NCBI GenBank assembly: GCA_009733575.1
Contig: ML769407.1
Span: 186,001 to 250,000 of the forward strand
Length of the DNA: 64,000 bases
Reading direction: 5' to 3'
DNA from: Gymnopus androsaceus JB14
Lineage: Eukaryota; Basidiomycota; Agaricomycetes; Agaricales; Omphalotaceae
The position numbers and the translations under genes are program-made. A model generated the notes under the pieces. That model searched no databases, was not told the DNA's origin, and saw only the letters and a program-made list of their open reading frames with translations. This document shows, one piece after another, positions 11,926 through 23,082 of the stretch; position 1 is the stretch's first letter, and every line of letters begins with the position of its first letter.

Positions 11926-12410
11926 TACGGGTTCCTATGGCTTGCTATGAGTTTCTACAGGATCACAAAGCTGTCAACCCATTTTGGCATCAATGTCGCT
12001 GCTTGACAGCTGTCACTTTCTCCTGCCAACACTATATAATGCATTGTTGTAACTTGGACGTCAATGAGCTCTGTTTTTTTTCCCCAAGTCAATCCTGAGC
12101 CATTTTGGTTCAGACTAAGTATGGTATGTAGTTGCATTCAAGCAATGTCTCATCAACACCTATAATATATTACACTAGTGTTATTACAGATATGTAGTTG
12201 TATTCGTAGTGCTAAGTATTATTGCCTGGTTACAGTGTGAAATTTCTTGATTAAAATTTGAATGGGGCTTGAAAGTTTGTTGCATCAAATGATGGGTGGT
12301 CTCCAGAGAGCTTCAGAGCACTCTGGAGCTACTATCCTTGCTCTGGCTGCTCCAGAAGCTCTGGGAGCTCTGTAGCACTCTGGAGAACCTACAGGTTTTG
12401 CTGATGCTAC
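11926..12410. repeat. Diverged relative of the CATCAGCAAAAC element
   Basis: Shares with the 10680-11343 element the GACAGCTGTCAC block (12004-12015), a TATATAA (12032-12038), a GTAACTT and a right end reading GGTTTTGCTGATG (12394-12410). The subterminal repeats differ: here they are CTCCAGAG/CTCTGGAG (12300-12390). No intact left end is visible. Confidence 0.5.
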
Positions 12411-12644
12411 TGCGTTTGGTATTATACCCTTAATTGTATCTTCATCTCATGCTATTAGTACACTTGGGCCTTGACTCACCCATACATCTCTGTTCACTAC
12501 CTTTAACACAACCACACTACATGTCCTTACTGAATACAATAACTTGCCAGTACATGTACCTTCACATACATAAAGTAGGGATGACAAAAAAAATGACAGA
12601 TATCAAAGAAGAAGCTGACACTCCATGGCCTAACGCCTTGGTTA

Positions 12645-14007
12645 TTAGCTGACATTTGGAGTTGAATTAATTTCCAAGGAGGTGACATCTTCCAAATGAA
12701 AAGTGTGCTCATAGGTGTTTCCTGTTTGAATCAGGATGAAAAGAGCAACTGGGTTCAAGACCTATAGATCCAAGAAAAATAGATCAAATAATTCATGCCA
12801 GAATTGAAACTTGATATTAGAATGAAATTAGACTTACAGCACTGTAGACATATAAGACTACGAGAAAGTAACGGGCATTCTGAATGGGTGAAGCAGGAGC
12901 TGCATGGATGTCAAGTACTTGAATAATAATACTTGACAGCTTTTCAAAGAATGAATTTTTGTCTTTCAATAGACTTGAGAAAACCACAGACCTGTACCCC
13001 ACCATAAATTGCACCAGACTCAACCATAAGTAGAAGGATTGCTTGCACTTGTGTTTTCTCATTGTGCAATATTGCATGGGTAGATTGATGATGTGTCCTA
13101 AAACCACACAAGTAATAAGTATCCTGGAAGTGATGGAGTGCTCAATGCCTAGTACCATGCCTGATGAGCTATCAAGAGTGTTGCCACAATATTCACTGTC
13201 AGACTGAGTGCAGCACTGAGCCCATCCAATGTTATAGTATTATTGTTGTTTAAGCTGAGGACTACTTCTGTGTCAGCAATGGCATCAGCAATGCTTATAC
13301 CTACATATATCAGTGCTCATGCCTGAGAAAAGTAGAGAAAGAGATCACCTATATCTGCCAGCAGGATAATCAGCAATGTCCATTTAATCAGCCTATTTTC
13401 TGCCCATAGTGCCCAAGCTCTCCAACCAATAGCAATATCAGCAACCAAGAACTGTATGTGGATTGAATATCAGTTTTCATTCCGAAATAGAGCATTAATG
13501 CAACACTCACAATCAGATTTCCACACAAATCTTCAACAATGCCCGTGACAACAAGTTTTGAGTTGGCAGCTATTTCCTGTGCCACGAGACCTCCTGGAAG
13601 TGACACCACCAGGCTAAACTTGACAACAAACAAATTGGCTGCAATCTCTGCCAAAGTGAAAAGCATTACTAGCACAAATCCTCCCAGAATGAGAGCAATC
13701 AATGCTTTATGTGCCATTTTCTTTTCCTTTCGCCTACAGTGTGATTTTGGGTATGTAGGTGTTAGTATAATTGTATAACAGAATGTGGAAATGGCAATAA
13801 GCGCACAAGATGATATACATGCCAATGATGAAAGCCAGTATGTAGACCCCTGTTAGCAACCTGTTAAATAGTATCTTTCTCCACCACCTGGCACCTTCAT
13901 ATACGGTACTTACCAAACAGTCCCATAGTAAATATCACAGTAGAGCTCATATTTTGAAAGAATACAGCCCCAAGAGATGCGATTTGTTCTGACTCTTCTG
14001 GTGTCAT
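12645..14007 (-). CDS. Seven-helix membrane protein, Agaricomycete-expanded family (WRAW/VESG type)
   Basis: Minus-strand gene in about seven exons. Start MTPEESEQIASL (14007); stop after INSTPNVS (12645). Hydrophobic segments in order: VYILAFIIGMYIIL, KALIALILGGFVLVMLFTLAE, VADIAIGWRAWALW, WTLLIILLADI, LSAALSLTVNIVATLLIAHQAW, QAILLLMVESGAIYGGVQ and VLNPVALFILIQTG. WRAW after an IAD-like turn, NxVATxLIAxxAW and LLxVESGAIY are the recurring motifs of a large membrane protein family of unknown function in mushroom-forming fungi. Exons join at GT-AG sites (e.g. GTAAGTACC after GLFG). It sits in an AT-rich repeat nest, yet the frame looks intact. A second member is at 35124-36572. Confidence 0.65.
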
Positions 14008-14105
14008 GCCAGTAGATGGTGTACTAAGTGATATGATGGGTGTACAGTGACTCCTGCTTAGGAAGGCTTACTTTATACCATTTCTTCATCATAGCAACAT
14101 CGTAT

Positions 14106-14399
14106 TCATAACAGCTTCTATCACAAGTGCCTGAGAAGGTTTTGCCAAGTTCCATAGGACAATCTGTTGAATGTACTGTTACATATATTCGGGTGCTCTT
14201 AGTGTAAGAAAAGGCTTACCACTGCGAAATAAGATTCCAGGAATACTGGCTCATAACAGCTTCTATCACAAGCGCCTGAGAAGGTTTCGCCAAGTTCCAT
14301 AGGACAATCTGTTGAATGTACTGTTACATATATTCGGGTGCTTTTAGTGTAAGAAAAGGCTTACCACTGCAAAATAAGATTCCAGGAATACTGGCACAT
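14106..14399. repeat. Tandem duplication, 145-base unit, two copies
   Basis: The sequence from about 14110 recurs at 14255 with only a handful of substitutions (e.g. AAGTGCC versus AAGCGCC). It lies just upstream of the membrane protein gene and may include its promoter region. The next 800 bases (to 15236) show no recognisable gene; a plus-strand frame at 14434-14892 matches no family I know. Confidence 0.85.
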
Positions 14400-15236
14400 G
14401 ATGACACAGATTGATATTAGATTTTGGTAATGAATGACTTTCGGGAACAGGAGTGGCACCGTTGTGAGAGACGAGCTTGAAGATCACACGAGCAAAAAAA
14501 AAAAAAAAGCATCCGAAGAGGCTGCTTTGAATGCGCTACCGCGGCCAGTGTACGACTATTTTCATTGCTGGGTCTTGGCTATCTTTGCACTCAGAAGAGG
14601 AAGGAGCCTGAGTATGGAATCAGGCATCATGGGAGATGGCCGCCCGGGCCTAGCCCACAGACTTGGGCTTCAACCTTGCAAGCTACAAGTTTCGACAGCA
14701 CACAATTGTCAATACTTATGCTACTCGTTATTCATAACGAGTCAAGATATCTGGTCAATACTACAAGGTCGATATATCGGCCAAGCATCGACCAAGGAGG
14801 AAGTACATTGTATCCGTCTTGGGAAAATTCATTGGCTTGCAATCCGCGGCGATCCATTGACAGTATCAAATCGAAGCATCATAATGTTTTGATTTGCAAG
14901 GTGCAAATAGGTGTGGAATTGAATCAGGGCGAGACGAAGGGGTTTTATTTTCCATCTGCCCTACACGGCTGCACGGAAACAGAATTGACTCAAGTTCAAT
15001 AAGAAATTCCGAAGATTGATGATTTAACAAAAGTCATCAATCCGAAGGTATTTTACAATAGATCTTAAGAATTTATTATATCCTCTTCCCAGATATTTTA
15101 CCATGCATCGCCCGCAGCAACAGCCCAGCACGCTGCCGTTTCACTTGCATCCTGCTCCTGTTCCTCCCCATTTTCAGACCCGGGCCGCCATTGCAAAAAA
15201 AATTAGAAATGTTTATTTGCTCGCAAACTAGGGTAT

Positions 15237-16432
15237 GACCTAGTTCTAACACTTCCACTTGCCGTGCCTGAGTGATACATTCACATTTGAACCGCGCACA
15301 TTCACATCTGGAGCATGCACATTGGCTTTCATCTTCCTATTTAGGTCGGACGAGCGCGCAAAATTTCAGGCCCGCTCTCCGCTCCCCTCCCCTCCCTCGC
15401 TGCGCTCAGGAGGTCCCCCGAGCCGGGGAGTCGTCGGCGGGCACTCTAAAGCTTCATTTTGTGCAGGAAAAATGTCCTCAGGCCCTTCGGGCAACCCTAA
15501 CCCCTAACCTAGCGCCTTCGGCACCCCAACCCCGAACCTAACCAGCAAAAATTTAGCTCAGGTTATCTGCATTGTTAGGGCTAGCAGAGCTAGCCCTAAC
15601 GGCGGCGAATTAATGCCTCAGGGAGTTCCCAAGCTGCTTATTGCCGAACCTTTAGGTTTGGCTCCTTACAAGAATGTCAAGTGCATGTTATTTCCAGACT
15701 TTTCCCACGGGATCCATATTGGGACAATGCATTTCCTTTTTCTGCTAGTACTGCCCTTCTATAAATGGTATATCACAATCTTATCTGCAATGGTTGTGCG
15801 AGTACGCCACTAACCTATGTTTGTTTTTGCTTCACTTGTGCACCTCTAGTTGCCTCGTTCATCATGAAAATGCTACTGGTGCTGCTGTAGTGCATGGTGA
15901 CGTTTCCAAAGCAAGTTCTCTCTTCTGCAAAGACATTAAAGCTACGCAAATTTGAGCATCTTCACAGAAGTCTAAACATTTCCTGCACAAGAGGCAAAAG
16001 ACTTCGGACAAATCTGAGCATCTACCCATTCCTCTGCCTGCTGTTGATCCAATGCTTGATACGGCACCGGAGAGCTTGACATTTTATCATGGGCTGAAAA
16101 GGTCGTTATTGTTGAGGAGGCTCATCGGATGCTGGAAACAATGCTTCCATATTTTGTTTTGAATGTTCAAGTTTTGGTGGCGAACGTCATCATTTTCAGC
16201 AGTACTAGTTTATTATATGCCACTTATATCTAATCCATTGAAGAAATCCATGCTCTCTGATCCCAAAAGGTTCGGCCCTTCGCCGCTTGCGGCCATCCCC
16301 CCCAGTCATAAATCAGGCGGATAATTCATTTAACCGAATTGTAACCCAATGTGCGCCATCAAATGTGAATGTGCGCCCTCCAGATGTGAATGTGTTGTTC
16401 AGGCACGGCAGGTGGAAGTGTTAGAACTGGGC
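15237..16432. mobile_element. Inverted-repeat element with 90-base ends
   Basis: Bases 15242-15330 are inverted at 16345-16430: both contain AGTTCTAACACTTCCAC, TGCCGTGCCTGA and two CACATTCACAT-type subrepeats, whose order differs between ends. The inside (15638-16310) recurs in opposite orientation at 51005-51700. Short frames in the two copies are similar at protein level (e.g. IAEPLGLAPYKNVKC, LKLRKFEHLHRSLN) but full of stops, and no transposase is recognised. A perfect hairpin lies at 15574-15600. No target duplication is evident. Confidence 0.65.
15574..15600. repeat. Perfect 12-base-arm palindrome with TTAGGG/CCCTAA
   Basis: GTTAGGGCTAGC, a 3-base loop (AGA), then GCTAGCCCTAAC. It lies inside the inverted-repeat element, about 40 bases before the segment shared with the copy at 51 kb. 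Confidence 0.85.
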
Positions 16433-16671
16433 ACCACCGCGCAAACTACATCAATAAACCGTATGATCCGGTATAAATTTATGCGATTATGCGCGATTAT
16501 ACAGCCTCCGCTGTGTATAAATGAAATCCAGAGTGCATAAACAGTCGTGCTCATACCATTTCATACATCATTATACGCTGACCTCGAGACTCGTGTGGCC
16601 AGTACCTTCTAGAATCACCTATTTCAAATGAATTCGAAATGCGCTGGCAAGCGAGGCAATTCATATACTTA

Positions 16672-17050
16672 CTTACGCGGTACCTTTTACATACACATAC
16701 CGTAGGTACCAGTAGTAGTCCAATGTGTCAATTGTCATTGTCACATATGTGGATTCGAATTTGGTTCGTTGTGCTTCCCACCCTAGTATACCATTATAAA
16801 GGCGAAAAAAAATCGAAATACAATTGTATCTTACAATCGTATGGACACCTTCTGCAAGACATAGTAGTGAATGTCGGGTATGCATATAGTCTCCCGTAGG
16901 CAGACTCAAATACAGATGACGATATGGATATATCTACACACATCCGCATAGGAGACTAGATGCGATAAACCCTTCACTAAATGCCCATATTGCGCCCAGT
17001 ACAAGTACCTTCACATACATATTATCAATCACAATCACGTACTACTGTGC
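16672..17050. repeat. Repeat R2 with tRNA-Ala relic
   Basis: Second copy of repeat R1 (10085-10491). The match includes ACCTTTTACATAC, the GTGGATTCGAATTTGGTTCG run and CTTCTGCAAGACATAG. It carries pieces of a tRNA-Ala-like sequence at about 16842-16862 (3' half) and 16958-16990 (5' half), split as in R1. The intact tRNA gene follows 180 bases later. Confidence 0.75.
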
Positions 17051-17168
17051 CACAATCCATCCAGCTACTGGTGTTCGTACAAAATTCTCAATCTGCTCCG
17101 ATTACAAGACCAATAGTGCTCCATACTTTTCAAAAAAAAAAAGACTCTGCAGTACAGGCCTACACAAA

Positions 17169-17266
17169 TGGACAAGTCCGGGATTGAACCGGAGACCTTC
17201 CGCAAGACACTTGCCGAACGGCACGATGATGCAAAGCGGACGCGATAACCACTACACTACATGCCC
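17169..17266 (-). tRNA. tRNA-Ala(TGC) with 25-base intron
   Basis: Read on the minus strand: acceptor GGGCATG (17266-17260) pairs with CTTGTCC (17176-17170) apart from one T-T mismatch, discriminator A at 17169. D-arm GTAGTGTAGTGGTTATCGCG; anticodon stem TCCGC/GCGGA with loop TT-TGC-A..T, anticodon at 17233-17231. The intron occupies 17229-17205, directly after position 37 as in nuclear tRNA genes, and contains GGCAA able to pair with the anticodon region. T-arm TCCGG TTCAATC CCGGA gives the B box. An 11-T pol III terminator (A-run 17131-17142) lies about 27 bases downstream. Overall form resembles yeast tRNA-Ala(UGC). Confidence 0.88.
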
Positions 17267-17602
17267 ATATTGCTTACCGGCCGCAAGGCCGAACGCTACA
17301 GATAGATTCCTTGAGCCCGTAAAGCGTACGTTTCAGCCTTGGAAGCAACTTGGAAGTATGTGTGGAAATATGTGTGGTAACAGTTCCATTGAAGGCTTTT
17401 TGTCGGAGCAGGCGATTGCGGGTCAAGTAGTGCGCGATGGAGAAATGGAGTGCTCATCTGAAATATTCATGTGAATCGTTCTATAGAAGACTCAAGAGTG
17501 ACCCCTTCTCCGGGATCACTGGAACTTCGAAACGACACGAGAAAATTCAACCTGGGCATGAAACAAAGTAGACATAAACACCGATAATAGTAGTTACTTG
17601 TA

Positions 17603-18400
17603 CTAATGGTGGGTCTGTGCGTGCGGCCCCCCGGGTACATCACTATAAACTGTATCACCATCCTGATGGTCCACTAACGTCCCCAGTCCCGTATCCACAT
17701 GAAAAGTTACTGTGCATTGTTCTGGTTCGGATTCGGATTCTGAACCTGATTCCGATCCTGACTTCTTCTGAGTTGCACACCTCCCTCCCTTTCCACCATT
17801 GTCCACCGCAACATCAAACATACTAATATCCCCAGATAACAGGCAGGTACCCTCCCAACGAGGAGGATAGTTTGGCGGACCTTCAAGGATGATACGTTGC
17901 CCAGAAGGATGGGTGTTTGAGGCAGGAATGGCTTTGTGAAGAAATGTGATGATTTTTTGTTTGATATCTCCTTCCCGGGTACCACATGGTATAGGGACGG
18001 CTGGATGTGCGGCGCCACCATGGAGATTCTCTTGGAGATGCTCTTGTAATTCATGGTACTGTCCGGCCTTCCAGAAGGTGACGATGATGTCTGTGCCAAT
18101 GGCGGAGGTTGGGCTAAGAAGCTGCCCTGTTTTGGCAGAAGGAGATTTTCCGACGTCAGCCGGCGGCAATTTAGCATTGGATTGGGAGTGCAACTGGGCA
18201 GAAAGCTGTGCATTCTTCGCATTCGCATTCGCAGCATCAGGGGAGCTGGGCGAGATGACACCATGCTGAGGTCAAGCATGATTAATGCGTAAAATAAAAG
18301 GGTTGATATAAGAGCTCACATTAACGGGTACAGCGGAGACAGTTGAGAGAGTCGAGAATAGACCGAAAGCAGCTGCAGTGGACAAGTAGCTGAAACGCAT
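17603..18400 (-). CDS. Secreted protein of unknown function
   Basis: Two exons. Exon 1 (from 18400) encodes a clear signal peptide, MRFSYLSTAAAFGLFSTLST followed by VSAVPVN; the GTGAGC donor joins in phase 0 to HGVISPSSPDAANANAK at 18265. The mature part has ANANAKNAQ low-complexity sequence, a central stretch IVTFWKAGQYHELQEHLQEN, IPCGTREGDIKQKIITFLHK, and a Ser/Glu-rich run (SGSESGSESESEPE) before CTVTFHVDTGLGTL. About 215 residues; no transmembrane segment after the signal peptide and no enzyme motif recognised. Probably an extracellular, lineage-specific protein. It lies next to the tRNA-Ala gene. Confidence 0.7.
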
Positions 18401-19518
18401 TATTGTGAAGGTAAGTCGTTTAGAAATGGGACCCGGGAGCTCGACCAGCGAGTTGACAAGCCCGCCATAGTTGGATCTTCTCCTTTTATAATGCTGGGAG
18501 GTAATTTGTAAATCAGGGCCCTTTGATTAAAGATCTGGCTGAAATGTACACCCGAACCAAATTTGGAACTTACCCGGTGGTTTAGCGCCTAGAAAATATA
18601 CCATTGGTGCATAGTTGGTTCAACTTGGTTGGTAGCCTACTACCCAAGCGTCGAGCACTAGTTGGTTAGCAGCACCTAGACTCGATTCCAGTAGCCGGAG
18701 TGACTCACACCAACGTTTGAGGTTGTACTGCCCGCCACTTCGATCGACTGTCATTTGATCAAGGGAAGACCGACCGTAGTTATTGGGGTCAGAACTTCCA
18801 GTGCCCGGTTGACCCTGGATAAAAAAGGGTTGCATCCTCCTGAAAGTTCATGAAGAAAGAGAAGACGCAACCTGCGCTTCACGAAGCTACGCTTTCAAAA
18901 AGAGATAAATAAACGTCGAAGCTCGTTACGATCCGGGCGTGAAAAAATGCTCTACCACCCGTCATCGTGTACGCCAGAATCCTCTATGGTATGCGAAGTT
19001 ACAGACAATGTGGAGTTTCAATGCGGGTCCCGTAGCTCATAAGAATACAACACGCGACGGTCATAACAAAAGTGGTGCTAAGTGTGATGACGACTTACGA
19101 GTAGACCTACCCTGCATTGAGTTGGGAAGCCTGGAGTAACTGCCAACTTGATGGCGATGTTATGCGAGCAGGGCAGAAGCTGGTTATGGCTTACAATTTC
19201 AAGAGCGTGAACCTTTGCCTGTCGCATGATGTGGATCTGCATGTACCAATGATTATCTTCTCCATTCGCCCTATACATTAGTTTACAGTAAGCTGGCAGA
19301 TTAGAGAAGCGATGTTGAAGTATGCGACATCGATTTTCTAAGGCCTTTGACTAAAGACCTCCAAGGTCAAAGTATGGGTGAAAGTGCGCCCTCGAATAAC
19401 GCGCGCTTCTGGTATGTCCGGTTCTAAGCGGCGTTAAATCTAACTGCGATATCAAGGTTCAGTAATACATTCTCATCTCGACCTCGCAATATATTAGAAT
19501 ACCTTGAAGCATAACCAG
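18401..19518. other. Gene-free stretch
   Basis: Carries the promoter of the secreted protein gene at its left end. The rest has only short frames without recognisable similarity. No repeat or RNA gene identified. Confidence 0.4.
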
Positions 19519-20272
19519 TCATAACCGCGCACGAATCGACTTGACTAAGGAAACAGCATCGTCATCGTCCAGCTCATCTCGACCTTCAAACTCCATCCTG
19601 TGCATTTGTCGCAAGGTCATTGGCGGTTCTTTCTCCTTGGACAAATCAGGTTTCGGAGGCAGAGGTGGCGACGAAGCGTCCAAGTTGAATCTCGGTGCAG
19701 GTATAATATGATAGTGGACCTATATAATGGTCGTCTGCATCTCAGGGGCATTCAGAAAGAGTCCTATGTGCTTACATGGGGAACTGCCTGTGCATACTCT
19801 TGGTTGCACACAACATTGAGTGCTGTATTTCCAAGAGCTAATACTCATGTCAGAGCATAGAAGCTGCACGTAATAGGGACAGCAGACCTTGGGTAAGAGC
19901 ATGGGCAACTTTAGAGATAGCTTCACCGACAGCGGACGCGAATTCGGGGGGTAACTCCGATAACCTGGAATAATGCGCTTTTGGGACGACGAGGGTATGT
20001 CCTCTCCTCAGAGGCATTATATCTTGCGAATGCCAACCAAAGCAATGCGAAAGTATATGAGAAGTATCAGCTTCAGGCCAGCCTCCATAAAACAACTGTG
20101 AAATGACTTAATAATGACCTAGAAACGCGACCACTTTGTCATTCTCGAAGACACGATTCGAGGGAGATTCGTTGTTGATAATGCGACAGAAGGCGCAAGC
20201 AGAGGAGTCGTATTCTTCCTTCCATGAATGACGAGGACGTTCGACATGGGATTTGATGATGAAGGAAGTCAT
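19519..20272 (-). CDS. HIT family nucleotide hydrolase/transferase
   Basis: Histidine-triad protein of about 180 residues in several exons. Start MTSFIIKSHVERPRHSWKEE (20272). The first exon carries CAFCRIINNESPSNRVFEND; a GTCATT..GCAAG intron then leads to DIMPLRRGHTLVVPKAHY. Later exons give NTALNVVCNQEYAQAVPH and VHYHIIPAPRFNLD. HVHYHI is the family signature HxHxH, with the last His the catalytic nucleophile; it is split by an intron after the first His. HIT enzymes act on adenylated or dinucleotide substrates; the exact one cannot be told. C-terminus is RARL, within the loose PTS1 pattern, but this is weak evidence for peroxisomal location. Frame intact. Confidence 0.88.
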
Positions 20273-21501
20273 GAAGCGGAAAGTTTTACGTCACGTTCGA
20301 TATTTCGACTCTCATCTCATCACTGAAAGTGAAACTGTCGTGTTCTTTCTTTCTATTCCCCCAGTCTTGGTGAGCTTCCGGTGCGAAGCCTTACTGTACA
20401 GCAAAAACATCTTCTGGATTTTTGATGAACTGGACGTGGAGAATAATGAGAAATCTTGCATTGAACAGATATTCTCGCCTAGTATCGCCCAGTGACTCCA
20501 TCGAAAATTCTCTCCAAATCCTCTGTATGGCAGGTTCACAGCCACAAGCAACCTATCGTACTCTCTAACGTCTAAAGTGATCCACCAGCTCGTACGAACC
20601 GAATGCATCCCTTCCAATCATAATTCCGAAAACCTAGGAAAGTTTCCGATCCTGGCTCTGCGATAAAGCACTGGGTAGTCGGGTGAGATACCTATGGATA
20701 ACGTCTGATGTCTCTCCGAGTCCTGCTGCAGTGTTTACTAGAGCTAGGATATTGTTCACCATCCTAAATTGCCCAAATCGCTGGAAAAAGTCGCGTTCAT
20801 TACGCATACTAGGACGTATCGCTCCTACTGCCAATGTAAAATGTTGGTTTTGGCTGATGTTCACTGTTCTGTTTGGACCTAGGGGATGGACGAAGATGAA
20901 AATGTGGAAGGAAAGAATTATGGATATGGGGTGTCACTGGAATTGCGAAAACATGGGTCGATGCACCCTTAATGTGCCCTTAGTATTCCCAAGGATAGGT
21001 GAAGATGTGGAAATGGATATTGGGTGTGCTTGGGAATTGCGGTCGATGCTACCTCATTATTGATCTTGAATGGGCTGTATGATACCTTCGTTCCATCTCT
21101 TACATTCTCAATCCTGTAGATCTTGTGGAGCTCCTAGTTGCGTCTATGAAAGTGCACTGGTGAAGAATGCATCGTTTTGAGATCGTTGATGTATCTTGAA
21201 TTCACGGCTGGATGCAAAGTAATAAGAAGATGAAGGTCCGAAGCAGAAATTAAAGAAGGCAATGAAGCATCGCGTCTTGAGTTGCTTCAGATAGATGAAT
21301 AGATAGATGAACTACACGGCGCGATCTCGGGATTCAGTAGACTCGAACCACTCCCTGCTGCAGAGACGTGGTGTGCGGAATCACTTCGCGTCTCATGGAA
21401 GGCTATGCCCGCGCTGTTTAATTCGCCCTCAAGGAAGAATTTAGCGTTTCTAGTATGAATAGCTGTCAAAGCTAATCAATTCAACTTTCTCCACTACCAC
21501 C
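20273..21501. other. Gene-poor stretch upstream of F-box gene
   Basis: No confident gene. Around 20890-21055 an imperfect internal duplication repeats a unit with AGATGAAAATGTGGAAGG near 20894 and AGATGTGGAAATGGA near 21003. The plus-strand stretch near 20770-20800 could be read as LPKSLEKVAFI, which vaguely recalls leucine-rich parts of fungal F-box proteins, so a decayed F-box paralogue is possible but unproven. Confidence 0.3.
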
Positions 21502-22781
21502 ATGGTGAAACTGCCCAACGAACTTGTAGGGTACATCCTCGATAACCTCTACTTTGATAGAGATGCTCTTCTGAACTGCGCACTCGTAGGAAGAGCCTGG
21601 GTTTACTCTTCGCAGCGTGGCATCTTCCGACAAATCGTTCTCGACTTGACATCGGTCCATATGTGGTCCATCTATCTAGAGATGACAGAGCGGCTTATTT
21701 CATCCTTCGACGCAAATCCCTCTCTGGCATCATATGTCCGGTCTTTCAAGCTGCTGACAGTTGAGAACCGCCCGAGCCGGCTGAGGCTGCTACAGCTAAC
21801 ATTGTTCATCGGCTGGCCAACCTCAACGTGGAAAAAGTTGCGTTAGATCTCGATGAATGGAACGGCGTGTCTCCTTCGCTCAAAGAAGCGTTGGTTAACA
21901 TGCTGAGGGCACATTCGGTGACACGGCTTTCTCTTACTCGGTTTCTCATTACATTCAAGGACTTGGCGTCGTTGTTGAGCCATATGCCGCATCTAAAAGT
22001 GCTGGACCTCGGAATTTTTTTCCAAGATTGGGATGTGCCAAATTCCTCTCTGGAGTCGAATGTGGAAGGGGCTGTTGCTTCTACAGCTCACTGTCCACCT
22101 CGGTCTATACAACTTCACCAATTACGGCTCGCATCTGAAAACGAGTTGATTTCCTTCGCTACTTGGTTCCAACAAGACTGGTGCCCATTTGCAGTTGGAA
22201 ATCTAAAACTGTGCATCATTTGTACGGTATATTCGGAAGCGGCAATAGATATGCTTAAGTTGCAACAACTTGGTACCAAGGTGCGAGAACTGAAGTTGCC
22301 AGGACAAGAAAGTGTTTCAACTTCCATTTGTCTGTCATCTTCTTTGCTTACTTCCTCCTAGCATTCAACTCCAGCGGCTTTCATCTTGGGTACACTCCCA
22401 ATCTTCATAGTTTAACGCTGGACTTATGGCAAACGGATATCCACACTCCCGTTCCTTCGATCCAATCCCTTTTCACACCGCTCCTGGAGAGTCCGGACTC
22501 TCAGGATGAACATCGCAGGTTCCCTCTGCGACATCTGACCATTGACCTGAAGGCTCTTCACTCTGGCAGAGCACCCACAAGAGAGTCATCAGTGGAAACA
22601 GTGGGCTTTGGTTGATGCAATTCTTGCGAAGGCGGATTTTGCTCAATTGGAAACAGTAGATATCCATCTCTCCATGAGGAGAGCAAGTATTTGGTGCAGA
22701 GAAATTGAACGAAAACCTTCCCTTTTTGGCGGGATCGGGGAAGCTCAAGGTGTCCTATTAGCATCAACGTCTACAGCTTGA
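21502..22781 (+). pseudogene. F-box protein, frame-broken
   Basis: Starts MVKLPNELVGYILDNLYFDR, a typical fungal F-box (LPxEL..IID.L, ALVGRAW, SSQRGIFRQIVLD). Downstream text such as HRLANLNVEKVALDLDEWNG, LASLLSHMPHLKVLDLG and LHSLTLDLWQTD is leucine-rich and fits the variable substrate-binding part. F-box proteins link targets to SCF ubiquitin ligases. The frame shifts near 21805 (one base lacking) and near 22555 (one base extra). An apparent intron ends in CTCCTAG at 22363. The last frame ends at 22781 after LLASTSTA. It may be a recent pseudogene or carry sequence errors. Confidence 0.7.
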
Positions 22782-23082
22782 ACCACCCTGGTACTATACA
22801 TTGACATTAGATAAATCGATTCCCTCTCTGCATCTCATCGCTAACTCGCAACATGCGCGGCAGCTCTGAAGTCCAGAGTGACAATCTGTCCGACACCTGG
22901 ATCTTTACCACTCTCCCATCGTCAACGCTTCTAGTATTTCAACCAGCTATCAGCAGATAACAAATAAATTCAAAAAGATACAAAGAAAGCTGTAAATTAC
23001 AAAGCTTGCACTGGAATTCTAATTGTTTGCTGCGGCGCCTGTAAGTAGAAGAGGAAAGGAGAGTGGAATTAATGTAAGAGGG

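Noticed and set aside
14434..14892. 152-codon plus-strand frame
   Set aside because: No recognisable domain, contains a poly(A)-derived Lys run and overlaps a second frame of similar length; likely chance.
15490..15545. CCCTAACCCCTAACC resembling interstitial telomere repeats
   Set aside because: Only two to three degenerate units; too short to infer a telomere fusion.
17603..18400. Toxin or effector function for the secreted protein
   Set aside because: Only a signal peptide and low-complexity acidic run are visible; no motif supports a specific role.
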